The notes: a model not told the origin generated them from the sequence alone. A stretch of DNA of 64,000 nt from Cadophora sp. MPI-SDFR-AT-0126 (GCA_020747065.1 JAGMVK010000008.1:1984001-2048000); one strand, 5' to 3'. Shown: positions 33,144 through 44,930, numbered from the stretch's first letter. Numbers and translations are program-made.

Positions 33144-34865
33144 TCAACCAATATATACCGGCATCCTACTCCCCTTTAAATCCGCCGGAACAATTTTAGT
33201 ATCTGCCTTATCAAAATCATGCAATAGCAACCAACACAACATCCGAAAGATAAGCGAGATCCAAATCACATTCCTGTCCTCCTCTCCCTCCCTCGCACTC
33301 TCAACCCCGACGACAGCCGGGCGAATGGTCTGGAAATAATAGGTCATGAGCGCATCTTCCTTGTTAGCTAGCACGATGACATTTAGTGGTGATACTGGAT
33401 CGTCGAGTACTTCCATCACTTTCGTTATATGCGCTACCAGGACAGCGAGTACTTCAGCTTGACTGATGGAAAGGAGATAATCAGTTTGGAGATCTAAAGC
33501 ACGGTGAATTTCTTCGCGGACTTCGAGGGAGAGGTTCGCTTCATCGGTGCAGTCGAGAGCAGTGATGGCTGTCCAGAGAGAGCTGATTTTGGACAGGCGG
33601 TGGGTGGAGGGAAGGGAGGAGGAGGCGATAAAATTGGAGAGTTGAGAGTGGAAAATGTTCATTAGGGTGGTGATTTTCCAGGAGGCTTTTGGGCCGGGCT
33701 TCTTGAGCCAGCTGTCACTTGTTGGATTGGGCAGCATGCGGAAGTTAGAGCCTCGGATGCGAAAGACTTTGCTGAGCATGCCGATTATCTCGAAGGAGAC
33801 TGGACATGATGAGTTAGTTCGAGACTTTGTATTGGAAGCGTTGGGTAAGGAAGGAGGGGGTAGCGTACCAGAAAAGATATGTTTGTGATCTTGCCTGTAT
33901 CTCTTCAATGTCTCAGCTTGACATCCAATAGACTCTAAAGTCGTTTCAACATCATCAGGCGCGCCAAATACAAGGTTCAAACTTTGTGTTTGCGTGTCTC
34001 GATTGAGGTACGATTCATCGTCGAAGATATTTGGAACGGTGCCAAAAGTCAACTCTTTGACAGCCTCGCAGGGAATAACCCTGTTCTCCCTAAAGTTCGA
34101 CTTGCCAGTCGTAGCAAATGTCACCATTACACCGAGGCCATGGACAGTCGTAGAAGTCAGGATGAAGCCGTTTCCTTCAGCTCGCAAATTCCATATCGAT
34201 TGGTCGAAGACTTTCCAGTATAAGCCCAACATGGCCATCATTTCTACGAGATGGCACATTGCCGATGTAGCGTATGGTTTTGTGATTGAGGAGGGGATAA
34301 AATCCCAAGACCGGGTCTTGCGTTGTAATCCGACCGCGACCTTGTATTCGGGATCCTCGACCTTCAAGAAGCCTGCTCGCGGCGGAGATCTGATACTCCA
34401 TTCTTTATCCCACGCTCTTGACTGCTGTTCCTTCAACTGCAAAGCTGAGAGCAAATTTACCCAAGAAGCTTTCTCGTCATCTGCAGTATGCACTCTTGCT
34501 GTAGTTTCTGCATCGGCCTTCTCCCGAGCTTGTGGCGGCAGTACCCGTGTATTTTCGTACGATTCGTCCGTCCCATCGATATAATGTATAGGTTTTCCGG
34601 AAATTGGTCCTCGCTCATTGGTAGGAGGCGCTACAAAAATGACAGGCGTTTCGAAGATAACTTCTATACGAAATTCCTGCAGTCGGAGCTTTCGTTTCGT
34701 GCCAATCGACCAGAGTCCCATTACCGACTCGGCACATCGTCGATAACCCTCAGCGCTTGAGAAGTATTGTTGTAGCACTTGCAAGATGGTCGTGAGGAGG
34801 GCAACGAGCGAGACTATGAGTGCTGTGAAGCCGAAGACGTTCTGGTTGACGTTATCGAATGCCAT
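33144..34865 (-). CDS. Modin-type fungal membrane-associated protein
   Basis: Exons 33869-34865 and 33144-33799, giving about 550 aa. The 69-nt intron (GTACGC donor, CTAAC branch, CCAG acceptor) is in frame and stop-free, so a naive reading adds 23 spurious residues after HIFSG. Near the N-terminus is a transmembrane segment, FGFTALIVSLVALLTTILQVL, then 'QQYFSSAEGYRRCAESVMGLW', the hallmark of the filamentous-ascomycete modin family. The remainder is mostly helical without a known catalytic domain ('WDFIPSSITKPYATSAMCHLVEMMAMLGLYW' region; a hydrophobic C-terminal 'SLIFRMLCWLLLHDFD'). Function is not established. Confidence 0.8.
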   Translation of the reverse strand: MAFDNVNQNVFGFTALIVSLVALLTTILQVLQQYFSSAEGYRRCAESVMGLWSIGTKRKLRLQEFRIEVIFETPVIFVAPPTNERGPISGKPIHYIDGTDESYENTRVLPPQAREKADAETTARVHTADDEKASWVNLLSALQLKEQQSRAWDKEWSIRSPPRAGFLKVEDPEYKVAVGLQRKTRSWDFIPSSITKPYATSAMCHLVEMMAMLGLYWKVFDQSIWNLRAEGNGFILTSTTVHGLGVMVTFATTGKSNFRENRVIPCEAVKELTFGTVPNIFDDESYLNRDTQTQSLNLVFGAPDDVETTLESIGCQAETLKRYRQDHKHIFSGTLPPPSLPNASNTKSRTNSSCPVSFEIIGMLSKVFRIRGSNFRMLPNPTSDSWLKKPGPKASWKITTLMNIFHSQLSNFIASSSLPSTHRLSKISSLWTAITALDCTDEANLSLEVREEIHRALDLQTDYLLSISQAEVLAVLVAHITKVMEVLDDPVSPLNVIVLANKEDALMTYYFQTIRPAVVGVESAREGEEDRNVIWISLIFRMLCWLLLHDFDKADTKIVPADLKGSRMPVYIG

Positions 34866-35661
34866 TGTGAGGCTGAGGCTGGGAGGAAAGGAGAGGAGAA
34901 GGAAGCTGTCTGGAAGGAGATCAGCTGGAAATTGAGCTTTGTGTCTATACTCATTATTCGCAAATGCTAGGAGACCATGAGAAGAAGATGCAATCGTCTG
35001 TTGAAGACATTAAGAGAGATCTTTTGGCAGATCTTTTGCTTTGCGTTGTTGGACCTTCCAGCCCCCAAACGCAAGTGCTCAGCCATGATTCCTAGTTCGG
35101 AAATTTTACCTGCAGCCACAGCGGCTGAAGAAACAGACACTGCCCCTGTCTTACCGTCACTTAAGCTTGGCTTTCTGTGGATGAGGTTGATTTTCTGTAC
35201 AGAATGTACATCATGGCTATGGAGCATGATGATATGCTATGGACTCAAAGTTTGAGTCCCGATGTCTAGGGTGTTGATGGGTGGTAAATCGGGTAAGCTT
35301 CAGGGCCGAGCCTAGCGTCTTACTGGAATTTAGACTAAGCGTGGAATTCAATGCCACTCAGGAGCTCGACACCGCCGACTTTTCGAAGCTAAGTACAAAA
35401 GTTCACATTAGAGATGTGTCGGTTCCTACAGACATGGCCGAGTTTCCTTGTGAAAGAGGAAGGTTAAGGTCCAATCAAGAATACAACCTTCAAAAGACGA
35501 AGAAGTTAGGTAGAAGGACGTGTCACATTTGCCTACTGAAAGAGATGGGGTGAAAAGAGTTCAAGAGGTATTAATTACATTAAGTAAAGTTTGCACCAAG
35601 ACCTCCACAACACCATACTCCATCATTCATGCATATCATCATAAGTACTCAATCAGAATAA
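34866..35661. other. Intergenic upstream of modin-like gene
   Basis: No supported gene. Short plus-strand frames lack features. Confidence 0.55.
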
Positions 35662-36627
35662 TTACAACACAATCATCATGCCAAGCATTCCAATAACACC
35701 CGCGGCAGCTCCAGAGACACCAGTCGGGACCGACCCACCAGCAGTGGAGGAAGAGGTCCCTCCATTCAAAATACTGCTAGCCTGATCCACAGCACTGGAC
35801 GCTTCACCAATCAAGCTGGTAATCGCAGTTGAAGCCTCGCTTGCAACACTGCTTCCACCAGCAGAAATCGTCCCGGCGACTCCAGTTACTCCGGTTGAGA
35901 TATGAGAAGCGACACTGCTTCCTCCACTTGAAATAGTTCCTACGACGCCCGTCACGCCGGTTGAAATGTGACTGGCGACGCTGGATCCTCCGCTTGAGAT
36001 TTCACTTGCTACGCTGGCCACGCCTGTAACAATAGTACTGTATACTGAAGTGACACCATCAACAACGTCTGTAGTGAGAGCAGAGTATGTGCTTGCGGCT
36101 GCTTGTACTCCGCTTGGTCTATTTGATATCAATTGAATGGCCCACATCCTGCTGGGAAATTTGACTCACGTAGACAAGGTGCTTGTAGTAATAGTATTCC
36201 CATCAGAATCCGTCGTAGTGACTGGAACGATAACTGGAATTATCCCTCCACCTGGAGAAGCTGCCGTGGGACGGAGAACTTCAATGCTGCCCTCCAGAGC
36301 GGCGAACTGGCTTGAATACTCTGCTGGAATTGCAGATGCCAACCAAGCAGGTGGACTCTGTGCCAGGATGGCTTCATACAGGAGAGACTTTGCATTGCCT
36401 GTGACTGATGCCGCGGCTGCTGCTGAGCTGACGGCCGATTCGAGACCTGGGAGAACCGTAGAAGGGATATATTGCTCGATGACCTGGCTGGCTGCGGAAG
36501 TGAATTGTGCTCCGTCTGTTGCCTGGCGTTTCTCTGGCTGAATTGCTAGAGCGGCTGAGCCCAGAAGAGCGAGACTCAAGATGGAAGACAACATGATGAG
36601 GAGAACTGCCCGTTCTAATCTTTTCAA
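35662..36627 (-). CDS. Secreted Ser/Ala/Gly-rich repeat protein, likely GPI-anchored
   Basis: Exons 36170-36627 and 35662-36118 (51-nt intron, GTGAGT...AATAG), about 304 aa. A signal peptide is present; a cleaner one would start at the internal Met of MLSSILSLALLGSAALA (36594), so the true start is uncertain. A QPEKRQ dibasic site follows. The first domain (about 40-110) has 'WLASAIPAEYSSQFAALEGS', typical of fungal cell-wall proteins. The C-terminal half has a ~22-residue repeat of the form ISxGGSSVASHISTGVTGVxGT, about three copies, then a Ser-rich linker and a hydrophobic GPI-type tail (AAAGVIGMLGMMIVL). Probably a cell-surface protein; no enzymatic motif. Confidence 0.8.
35870..36010 (-). 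repeat. In-gene tandem repeat (~66 bp unit)
   Basis: Encodes about two to three copies of the GGSSVASHISTGVTGV unit in the GPI-type protein. DNA copies are diverged but clearly related. Such in-frame repeats in fungal wall proteins often change copy number between strains. Confidence 0.7.
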
Positions 36628-38901
36628 AGACTTGTTGAAAAGCGAGAAGTCTTGAGGTTGGTTGATTGACTGGATGAGAGATGAACAATTAAGAGAAGAG
36701 AGACATTAAGTGAAAGGGGAGTCATTCATTGAATTTAACATCGTCAACTTTCGTCCCAGCCAAGGTCCTGCAAGTTCATCACCAAAAGGCGTCATGGACG
36801 CGGTGAGGTGCAAACAAGATAAATTCAAGGTACCGTGCAAACATACGATCCAATTGCAGAAGGAGAACATCACGAATCAACGAACATATTGTCCGAACCA
36901 TGGAACAATGCTGGTTGTACCTGCCTTGCAAGGTTGTGCTATTTGTTGGACTTGGAGAGGGGCTTGGGTGGTGGATCGCTGGAAACCTGGTTTTTGGTCC
37001 TTTTGATGCTGATGATGAACTGGTAAGCGAGCTCCCCGCTGTGGCGTGGAATCGGAGGTGTGGCTGACGTGTTGGATTGGCTAGAGGGGATGGGAGACTC
37101 TTGGATCTCTTTTCTTGCTCTGGGGAAATCAAAAAGAAGAAGGTAAGATGAAAAAGAAGTCTTGGAGTTTGATACACTTGACATCCCTCTAGTTTGTAGC
37201 ATGTTGACTAGCGAAGTACTAAGTGCTCAAAAACACTCAGACAGCGGATAGGATACACCAGGTTACCCCTCCCCCGCAATCCACACCACCAGTACGACTG
37301 GGAACGATGAACGAAGTGGAACACACCCCCGAACACGTCTAGCTGCATCAGAGAAGTATATGTGAGCAAGTCGGTAAGAGACTGACGCCCGAGCCCTAGC
37401 CCTAGCCCTAATAATTGCAGACAGGTAGGTAGGCTGGCCAAGATTCAGGGACCTGGAAATATCACATGATGATTAGATATGATGGAAAATGACATCATCG
37501 CGGGGGCGTTGGATTTCCCTGCCTCTCAACAACCCTCCCAGCCTTACTTGCTCAACCACACCACACCACACCACACCACATCCTCATCGCCAAAACATTG
37601 ATTGAGCTTGTGATTCGAGATTTGTTCTCTTGTTCTCATGGCCGCGCTGCCTCGATCAGATTCTTAGCCTAACCTAGCCTAGCCTAGCCTTACTGAACAC
37701 AACTCAGCCATCCATCAAACGAGGCGCAGTGGATGTGATGTGGCAGAAGACACCTCCTTTTCGAAAGGTCAGCCACACACAGCCTTCAGCAGTAGTGACC
37801 AGACCAGGAGACTCGGAATGTGTGAATACAGACAGACGCACAAGCATTTTAGTTGCCGCGTATTCGCCGCAGTCAAATGTGTCCGTCTGTCGGTTTCTGC
37901 CTCTAGCCGTTGCCGGTGGGTGGCCGTTTCTTGCGTGGCAGTAGTCGTGTGGTTGGTTCGCTCAAAAGTGGTATGGAGGTAGGGAAATGAAAACTTGGAC
38001 TGATAGCAGAGCCTAATATTAATATGGTCCATGATATGACGTTGTAGGTCCTGAAAACTAGAAGGAAAGCCCCAGGAGAAAGGGACCCTGATTTTGAGAA
38101 GATTGTCTGAGGCTCCTCCGTTTAGGGGTCTCCTAGGTCCACGAAATGAAGAGTGGTGCGCTAGTGGCTTTTGCTCGCTCGCTCTGCACGATGATGATTC
38201 CCATGCTGATGCCCCTGCCCTTGCCCTTCTGACAGTCTCTTCAGCTATGCATTCGAGGCAGACCGACCATAGAACAAACAGGCTCTGGCTCTGGCGGCAG
38301 CACCATCTAAGATACACACACCTGAAGAGTAATGGAACCACAGGCAGGTACTCGTAATCGAGGCAATCTGCACCTTTGAGGATAGAAAGACCCTGTCAAC
38401 TTTTCAAGGGCTGGCTGGCTGGCTGCCCAATAATCATTACTGCCTTTTACGACATGATATGTGGAGTGCTGCGCTGTGCTGTGCATGCCCAACTGCTGTT
38501 AAATTGAGGCAAATCAGGTTGCTACTCGGTCGGTCGGTGCAGTTCAGGCTCAGGTTGAAGACCCGCCCCCAGCCACCTTCCGCCATCACCTGCAGTCTGC
38601 AGCAGCACTTCACCGCAAAACCCACCCCTCTTCTCTCCCCTCCCTCGTCATCGTCGCAATCTATCAAACCTCGACCTTCAAAGCCTCATGACAGATCAAC
38701 AAATTTGACAACACAACAAGAACAAGACCTTTGAGGAAGTCATTCCGATATTTCCAAACCTTCATCTTTGAATCGCCAATTCAACAACTAGTTAAGAATC
38801 AACACTAAATTAGTCTCTCGATCGTGGACTGGGAGCCTGGGCAGTGACCAAAACCTCACTTCACCCTTCTCTCTCATAGAGAACAATCTTCCACATCAAT
38901 C
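36628..38901. other. Intergenic, 2.3 kb, repeat-rich
   Basis: Divergent spacer between the GPI-type gene and the DUF3824 gene. It has CCCTAG/CCCTAA x3 at 37394-37411, (CCACA)5, and an AGCCT run at 37665-37690. No coding feature was seen. Confidence 0.55.
37556..37580. repeat. (CCACA)5 microsatellite
   Basis: Five exact CCACA copies, followed 85 bp later by AACCT/AGCCT repeats. Confidence 0.9.
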
Positions 38902-41220
38902 ATGTCGACTATCGATCCCTACGACCGAGTGGATGACCGTCGTCGGTCCCACCGCCATCGCGACTCAAGAGATGAGCGTGAACCACGATATGTCGAAACA
39001 CAAGAAACCTACGTTCGATCACCCGTTTCTGCTCCTGACCCTCCATACGCCGTCCGATCCACTGAAGTTATTCGCCGTCCGACTCGAGAAGATAGCGACA
39101 TGTCGATCGAAGAAGTCAGAAGGGACTTTCCTCCACCCGGTGCGGGCACTTACACTCAGCGTACCATGGTCCGAGATGATCGGTACGGCCCGCCAATTCG
39201 ATCTCGCTCGGCTGAGCGTGGTTCACACTACGGAGGAGCATATCTCGACCCTCGGCGTTCGCACAACGAGCTAGACAGACGTGAAACTCGCGGAACATAT
39301 GTTGAACAAGAAGTGATCAAGCCTCGCCGCCGCTCGCTGTCGAGAAACCAGAAGATAATTGCTGCTGTTGGAGGAGCCGCTCTAGCAGTTGGTGGCAAGG
39401 AACTTTGGGACCGCAAACAAGCAGATGGACGTCCAGTCTCGCGGAACGCTCTTCAATCCGCCGCTGTTGGTGCGGCAGGTGCTTTTGCTGCCTACGAAGG
39501 TGCCGAACTTTACGCCAAGCATGGAGGCAAGGCAGAGGAGAAAGTGAAGACTTATGTCGCTCACCGAGGTCGGAACGGCGAAGTAGACGAATACTATGCC
39601 TCTGACGAGGAAGTAGTCAAGCCAAAGAGATCAAAGAGCCGTCGCAAGTCTATTGTAGAGGGTGCTTTGGGACTTGCTGGTCTCGGCGCTGCGGCCAAGG
39701 CTTCAGGAGGAAGCAGAGACAAGGGAGGACGAAGTCGCCGTGGAAGCGATAGCAGCTATGATTCAAGAGACAGATCTCGAGGAGGACGTGGAAAGTCTCC
39801 TGAAGGAGCTGCAAAGTTTCAACAAGCTGCTAAGGCTGCTCTTTTGGCCGGTGCCACTGAGGCTTTCCGTGTCCGAAACGAGCCTGGTGGTTGGGGAGGC
39901 GACAAAGGAAAGCGAATCCTTACAGCGGCCATCGGAGCTGGTGGTATTGATGCAGCAGCTGATCGTGATCCTGACAAGAAGAGCAAGCGTCACATCCTCG
40001 AGGCTGTGGTAGGTGGTCTTGCCGGAAATCGACTCATCAATGGTTCGAGAAACAACATTGAAGACGACGGCCGTTCAGTCAGATCCCGATCCCGTTCTCG
40101 TTCTCGATCAAGAGGTCCAGGTGGTGGAGCATCTACTGGTCCTCTTGCTGCTTTGGCTACTGCTGGTCTTGGAGCGATTGCAGGCAAGAAACTCCTGGAC
40201 CGATCTCGCTCAAGATCTCGAGGGGCTTCAAGGTCTCGCGGAGGCCGCGGTAGCTCTCGAAGACGTAGGTACAGCTCTGATTCCTACGATAGCCGAAGTC
40301 CGTCTCCAAGACGAGGTGACAAGAAGGACCGCCACAAGAGAAGCAAGAGTGTTACAGATTACGCCAGAAACGGACTTGCAGCTCTTGGTATTGGTGGAGC
40401 AGCCGCGGCAGCAGGTGACAGGCATCATGATCGTGAGGTAGTAGAGGAGACTACGGTTCGACGCTCCTCGCGCCGCGGTGGAGGATCTGATGATGGATAT
40501 GGTGGATCGAGACGTTCTCGAGACTACGGATACGCCGAATCTCGTGATCCATACGGAGACTCACGATATGCCGATTCACGATCGAGCAACGTGGGATCGA
40601 GGAGCGGAGGTGGACGACGGAAGCATAGGAACAGAGACATTGCGGAAGGTAGGAGAGACCCATCAGACTCGGAGAGCAGTCTGGGATCTTCATCCGGGGA
40701 TGAGAAGAGAATTAAGAAGATGAAAGGTAAGCAACTTCTTACGGCTGGTTTGGCTACTGTTGCCACCATCCACGCTGCGCACAATGTATATCAGAGCATG
40801 GAGAAGCGAGATGCACGGCACAAGGCTGTAGCAGAAGGAGATATGACCCCTGAGGAAGCACGAAAGCTCAAAGCCAAAGCAGCTCTACAAGATGTAGCAT
40901 CTGTTGGCATTGCTGCACTTGGTATCAAAGGAGCATTCTCAGAGATCAAGGAGGCCAATGAGATGCGACACGAGTGCAAAGAGCTTCGAGAGAAGAAAGA
41001 AGAACGACACAGGAAGCGAATGGAACGTCTGCAAAATTCTCCTCGAGGATCACCTCGCAGAACCACAGGCAACGAAATCGCCAGACGCAGAACCGAACCA
41101 CGATATACACAAAGCTCGGCGGCCAGCAGTCGCTACGATGACTATGGACCTCGTTATGTCGATGATAATCCATATTCGGCAGCTCTACCGGCCCCTCCTG
41201 TCGGCTATGACAGGAGGTAA
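38902..41220 (+). CDS. DUF3824-type Arg/Ser-rich protein with glycine-zipper helices
   Basis: Intronless, 772 aa, start ATG in ATCATGTCG context. Long Arg/Ser/Asp-rich charged segments (SRSRSRSRG, RSRSRGASRSRG) alternate with about nine short Ala/Gly-rich hydrophobic segments such as 'IIAAVGGAALAVGGKELWDR', 'AAVGAAGAFAAYEGAELYAK', 'EGALGLAGLGAAAKA', 'LAALATAGLGAIAGKKLLDR', 'NGLAALGIGGAAAAAGDR', each starting or ending with K/R. The last ~150 residues contain a longer conserved part with a charged helix ('KLKAKAALQDVASVGIAALGIKGAFSEIKEANE', 'ELREKKEERHRKRMER'). Matches fungal DUF3824 proteins, whose function is unknown. The Gly-zipper pattern suggests membrane association or oligomerisation (inference). 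Confidence 0.82.
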   Translation: MSTIDPYDRVDDRRRSHRHRDSRDEREPRYVETQETYVRSPVSAPDPPYAVRSTEVIRRPTREDSDMSIEEVRRDFPPPGAGTYTQRTMVRDDRYGPPIRSRSAERGSHYGGAYLDPRRSHNELDRRETRGTYVEQEVIKPRRRSLSRNQKIIAAVGGAALAVGGKELWDRKQADGRPVSRNALQSAAVGAAGAFAAYEGAELYAKHGGKAEEKVKTYVAHRGRNGEVDEYYASDEEVVKPKRSKSRRKSIVEGALGLAGLGAAAKASGGSRDKGGRSRRGSDSSYDSRDRSRGGRGKSPEGAAKFQQAAKAALLAGATEAFRVRNEPGGWGGDKGKRILTAAIGAGGIDAAADRDPDKKSKRHILEAVVGGLAGNRLINGSRNNIEDDGRSVRSRSRSRSRSRGPGGGASTGPLAALATAGLGAIAGKKLLDRSRSRSRGASRSRGGRGSSRRRRYSSDSYDSRSPSPRRGDKKDRHKRSKSVTDYARNGLAALGIGGAAAAAGDRHHDREVVEETTVRRSSRRGGGSDDGYGGSRRSRDYGYAESRDPYGDSRYADSRSSNVGSRSGGGRRKHRNRDIAEGRRDPSDSESSLGSSSGDEKRIKKMKGKQLLTAGLATVATIHAAHNVYQSMEKRDARHKAVAEGDMTPEEARKLKAKAALQDVASVGIAALGIKGAFSEIKEANEMRHECKELREKKEERHRKRMERLQNSPRGSPRRTTGNEIARRRTEPRYTQSSAASSRYDDYGPRYVDDNPYSAALPAPPVGYDRR

Positions 41221-43832
41221 TGGCTCTTGGTCACGTACGCTTCTTCTCTCTTCGCTTAGCCACGCATCAACAGCCAGTCTGGCTTCGAGCTTCATTCTCA
41301 AATCTCATGAGTTACGATGATACGAATTTACGAGATTACGACTTTCATGAGATTTGGCATTTTTGGCGCAGGGTCGCTCACGCGCTTTCTGATGATTGAT
41401 GAGATCAAGACTTCTTCACGATAAGCAAAGCCACCTGCCTGCGTACACTTCTTCTTCCGATCTGTTCTGTCACATACTTGATAATGTTTGCACACGCGAC
41501 ACTACACTTTTGTTTTCCTTGCTCTTTTCTTTACGTTTTGAGCGGCGTTAGTGGGGTGGGTCAAAATATTACACAAGAGAGAATGCCCATAGACCACCAC
41601 GCCTATCTAAGAGAGTCATGTTCAAGAGCAGAAAAGAATCATAACTGATAATTACCCAATGTGCACAGCTCCACGCTACTAAGCATCAGACCAACTGCAA
41701 GTGACCTGCCTCACCGCAAGCTTGTAACATCATATCGCACGAAATCCAAATCGGCCACGAATAAAGGACGGGAATGATTGGTTTCGACCGGGTCACGTTG
41801 TGGATATTTGGGACGGGTGGATAGATGGACCTGCGATGATACACGTACGCGACACCATTCGGGTTGAATGATCGATCGGGAACGGCTTTGCATTAGTGTT
41901 TATTCCAGGTGCGGATTGGGTGGATGTATCGGATGGGGCTCGGGCGGCTTTTCGGGACGGATGGACTGGCATGGTATGGGAATCAGGAACGCTTTACGAC
42001 TCTCCTCTTTGCTTTTGGTTGCTCCTTTCATTTCTCGGGTGGTTGATTGGATTTGTTCATTTCTTTCCCGCGTTGGATGGCATTTCGGGGGTTGCGAGGG
42101 TTGATGACTGGATGGCTGGATGACTGGATGGCTGGATGACTGGATTGGCTTGGTCAGGAATTACATGATATAGTCCGTAGATTAGGAAAAACTAACGAAT
42201 TGAATGCTCGACCGATGAAACGATGTCACGATGATGATGATGGGCGAATTGGAATGGAATGGCGGTCAAGCATGGCATGCTCTATCTTAGCTTGCTTGTG
42301 GTACTGTACTAGACTGGAGGAGATAACGTGGTGTGGCGGGCAGGCACGTCTAGAACTATGGATGTGACGGCTTAACTTCCCGTTGATAGTGCCGATCTTT
42401 CAATGCTTGTCTCTTTTTGTTTTTTCGCGAGAAAGCCACGCTCTAGACTCGACTCAAAGATGCAGAATAGTGGGAGAGGCCGGAGACCGAGGGAACAGTA
42501 ATAATGGCGAGCTTTTGAGATGCGGAAGGAAGAGGAGGAGAGAGGCATGCATGATGACGATTTTCGGGACTTTCTGCGGAATGTACGGGACATGGCTCTC
42601 TCATTACAGCAACACAAAGAGGCACCTCTTCACTTTCATGTCTCTCTGCCCAGACCTGATTATAAACACAATCAGTCAAGTCCGCGTTAGCATTTTTGGT
42701 ACAGCGTGGGAGACAGTGGGAGAGATATCAAGACCCAAATATTTTCTTCTCTTGTCTATTTTGTTTCTTTTTCTCCTGCAGATGTGCCTGATTAGACGTG
42801 CCCAAAGTGGGGATCTGGATTCTGGAGGGTGGTGGGTGGCAAGTTGATTTGTTGCTGACTTACTATTCTCCTAAGAAGAAACCAGGTGCGTGGCATGGTG
42901 AGGGGTGGGCTTGTTGAGTATGGGCGAGTCAGTCTGATAATCCAGAAACCTGGGATTCCTCCCTCCGCAGATAACAACAATACCATATACCCCTACTATG
43001 AAGCAAATCCCTCAAATCGACATACGCCCACTGCTTTCCAATCCCTTACTCACGCTTCCCAACCTTGATTTTCCTATAAAATTCCGGATTTTTGTGCCAT
43101 GTTGGAGCACGGGAAGCTATATCAATATCGATATCTGCATGCATACCCATGTCGATATGTCGAGCTGTAATGCCAGACTTTCGAGAGTATGGTAATCTCG
43201 AATTTGTGCGATTTCTGGCTATGCGGTCTTGTGGTTGAATCCACATCTCACCGCTTGTTCGTTGATTATCGATGTAACTGAATAGAAGGGCCTGGGCCTG
43301 GCCTTGAACAGGATCTTGGAGTCTGTGCTTCAAAAGATGACCTACGGCTCCGTGCTCGAGGTGTGGCTGTTTTGGAATAGAGAGACATGGTATCTTTAAG
43401 CAGCGTGATATAGTTCTCGGACCCAGGTCTGGGAATGCAAGTTTCTGTTGTGGAATATCGAGATAGTTCCAAACAATGGAAGAGCTGATTGCAGTGACCC
43501 CACACTAGCAGGTTGTCGACTGACCAAGGGAGAGGAAGGACAGTTCTCTGCGTAGTCGGCCTTCCTCACTTCAGTTGAGGGTATTGTCAAGCTATTCAGA
43601 CGTATGATATTAAAAGTCCTATAACAGTCGCTCAAAATCAACCAACTCGAAGAGAAAAGCCTTGAATTGCGGCTGTCTCGGCTACGCCATTCCAGCCCCA
43701 TCCCGAAAATCCGGGGAAACCAAGCCACAACTCTGACATCGGAACTTTCTCCATCGAAATGCCGACCTTCCAAGTGCCAAAGCTTAAACTTCGAGCTTCA
43801 AGCTCAGCACAACCGCAAGCCTCAACCACACA
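41221..43832. other. Intergenic, 2.6 kb
   Basis: Between the DUF3824 gene and COX19, both plus strand. It contains a 16-bp minisatellite at 42103-42150. No conserved coding sequence was seen; the 154-codon frame near 42.4-42.8 kb has no family features. Confidence 0.55.
42103..42150. repeat. 16-bp minisatellite, about 3 copies
   Basis: Unit GATGACTGGATGGCTG, two exact copies and a partial third. Confidence 0.88.
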
Positions 43833-44492
43833 ATGAGTTTCGGAGCACCAGGAGGCGGCGCTACGAGTACGAAACCTACCCCGTGAGTACTTCGTATGGT
43901 ATTGGCATTTGGGGTTATGGTGATTCAGAGCGAGCAAGAGCTAATGATTGCGCCACAGCCCTGAACGTGGAAGTTTTCCTCTCGATCACGATGGTACGAC
44001 TCTCTCCCCGCACGCCCTAAATGTTCGACGATTGGATGCCAAGCATGATGGAGTGAGGGCGATCGGTGGTTTGGAGAGGTGATTGGTGGCATGAGGGCAT
44101 AACGCTGATGAGTGGAAATAGGGGAGTGTAAAGATGTCATGATGAGCTACCTTTCCTGCATAAAGCGCACGAAGGGCTTGAATGACCCCGAATGCAGATT
44201 ACAGGCTAAGGAGTATTTGTCGTGTCGGATGGATAGGTGCGTTGATACATCTCCTCCTTTACCCTTCAAAACAAATTGTTGGAGGAGGGAAACATGTATA
44301 ACGGGAGGAGGGCATTTGTGACAATAGATGCGGATCGATGCGTGGGCTGATTTTGTGCATAGGAATTTAATGGCGAAAGATGAGTTTAAGAATTTGGGGT
44401 TTGGCGAGGAAAAGGGAAACGAGAAGGGGAAGAGGGTAGTGGAGCCGAAGAAAGAAGAGGAGAAAGGTGTGAAAGGGGAGTTGAGGTGGTAG
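43833..44492 (+). CDS. COX19: Cytochrome c oxidase assembly protein Cox19
   Basis: Four small exons, 43833-43882, 43959-43993, 44122-44236 and 44363-44492, give 109 aa. The order of features matches yeast Cox19: [10 protein letters not shown], '[18 protein letters not shown]', twin Cx9C motifs ([11 protein letters not shown] and [11 protein letters not shown]), '[20 protein letters not shown]', and a Lys/Glu-rich tail. Cox19 is an intermembrane-space protein that works with Cox11 in copper insertion and redox control during Cu-B site assembly; the Cx9C pairs form disulfides through the Mia40 import route. Too split by introns to appear as one open frame. Introns are 76, 128 and 126 nt. Confidence 0.95.
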
Positions 44493-44930
44493 CGAAAGGA
44501 TTAGTACATTCAACCTGTGGGCTTTCTAAGTTACACACTATGAATGCGGGAAGGAAGCAAAACCGTCCATGGAAGCAGAGTGACAGAGAACTGGCTACGT
44601 GAATCGACTACTTCATAAAAGTTTTAGTGGTGTAGCATTTTAGATGAGAGTATGGGACTACTAGGACTGTGAGTGATGCGAGCGTTGGTAGTGCTGGGAG
44701 TTATCAAGGCGTTTTGAGCATCTTGTGCACTTCGATCTTCCCTCATCAACCGAGGTCGATCGGTGGGAAATTTGGGTCTCAAGGTTCCAACGTGTCAAAG
44801 AGAACACATCGAAGCACTCAACCAATGCGAACACGAAGTGCTATAAATTCCCTCTACACTTTGATACACACATTCCCGCCTATTCCACTTTCCCTGTGCT
44901 TCGTTCGCGTCCGGCTTAGCCGCCATGATC
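44493..44930. other. Intergenic between COX19 and CLF1 3' ends
   Basis: Convergent 3' flanks. No gene seen. Confidence 0.6.

Noticed and set aside
37394..37411. CCCTAG CCCTAG CCCTAA telomere-like run
   Set aside because: Only the last unit is the telomere motif and the run is 18 bp; too short for an internal telomere.
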